In this document: positions 63,955 through 64,000 of the stretch, in pieces | How the letters are laid out: each line of letters begins with the position of its first letter | Position numbering within the stretch: the stretch's first letter is position 1 | From: JAQUTK01 sp963677415 | GTDB taxonomy: Bacteria > Bacteroidota > Bacteroidia > Bacteroidales > JAQUTK01 | Assembly: GCA_963677415.2 (NCBI GenBank) | Contig: CAXXFJ010000034.1 | Span: 1-64,000 of the forward strand | Reading direction: 5' to 3' | DNA length: 64,000 bases | Notes under the pieces: generated by a model | Seen by the model: the letters and a program-made list of their open reading frames with translations, nothing else | Told to the model about the DNA's origin: nothing | Databases searched by the model: none | Program-made: the position numbers and the translations under genes

Positions 63955-64000
63955 TGCTAGACACACCGGTACAAATGTGCTAGCTCTGTGATGATGCGGT

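Overview
The window looks like a stretch of chromosome from a Bacteroidales bacterium close to Bacteroides; the genus cannot be fixed from sequence alone. Signs are: many -7 promoter boxes of the form TAnnTTTG, the Bacteroidetes ATP synthase gene order (beta-epsilon-X-a-c-b-delta-alpha-gamma), an rseC-rnfBCDGEA operon, many secreted glycosidases (GH2, GH13, GH20, GH97), a TonB receptor with an N-terminal carboxypeptidase-regulatory-like domain, and two proteins with T9SS-like C-terminal sorting domains. No rRNA, tRNA or CRISPR array was seen.

Layout. 1-8.5 kb: a Gfo/Idh/MocA oxidoreductase (start outside the window), a GH20 hexosaminidase, a lactonase-family propeller protein, a GH13 glucosidase and a PHP-GT4 fusion. 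All five carry single-base indels, which looks more like poor consensus at a contig end than real decay. 8.6-11.8 kb: AlkD-type DNA glycosylase, an esterase-lactonase pair, and a 36-aa lysine-rich protein. 12.2-21.1 kb: a large GH2 enzyme, a delta-60-repeat protein, a Nudix hydrolase, a gene-poor 1.25 kb and an unassigned secreted protein. 21.3-25.7 kb: two MscS channels between two SHOCT-DUF4870 membrane proteins. 25.8-34.1 kb: pirin, iron-dependent alcohol dehydrogenase, GH2 enzyme, alginate-lyase-like protein and an orphan. 34.4-42 kb: a soluble multi-PAS hybrid kinase, a TonB receptor and a PHP lipoprotein whose promoters sit inside one perfect palindrome.

42.2-50.3 kb is the F-type ATP synthase operon ending in an erythrin-VIT iron transporter. 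A GH97 enzyme (50.4-52.4) is divergent from the Rnf operon (52.6-58.0). Rnf couples reduced ferredoxin/NAD+ redox to ion export and the ATP synthase uses the ion gradient, so this block is the energy core; the c subunit looks proton-type. Then come a sugar nucleotidyltransferase with galE, and murB with a metallo-beta-lactamase-fold hydrolase. The last 2 kb hold short repeats, a MITE-like inverted-repeat unit and an IS3-family element.

The observations most worth following are the SHOCT-DUF4870/MscS cassette, the palindromic face-to-face promoter pair at 40.94 kb, and the repeat family around the IS3 element.
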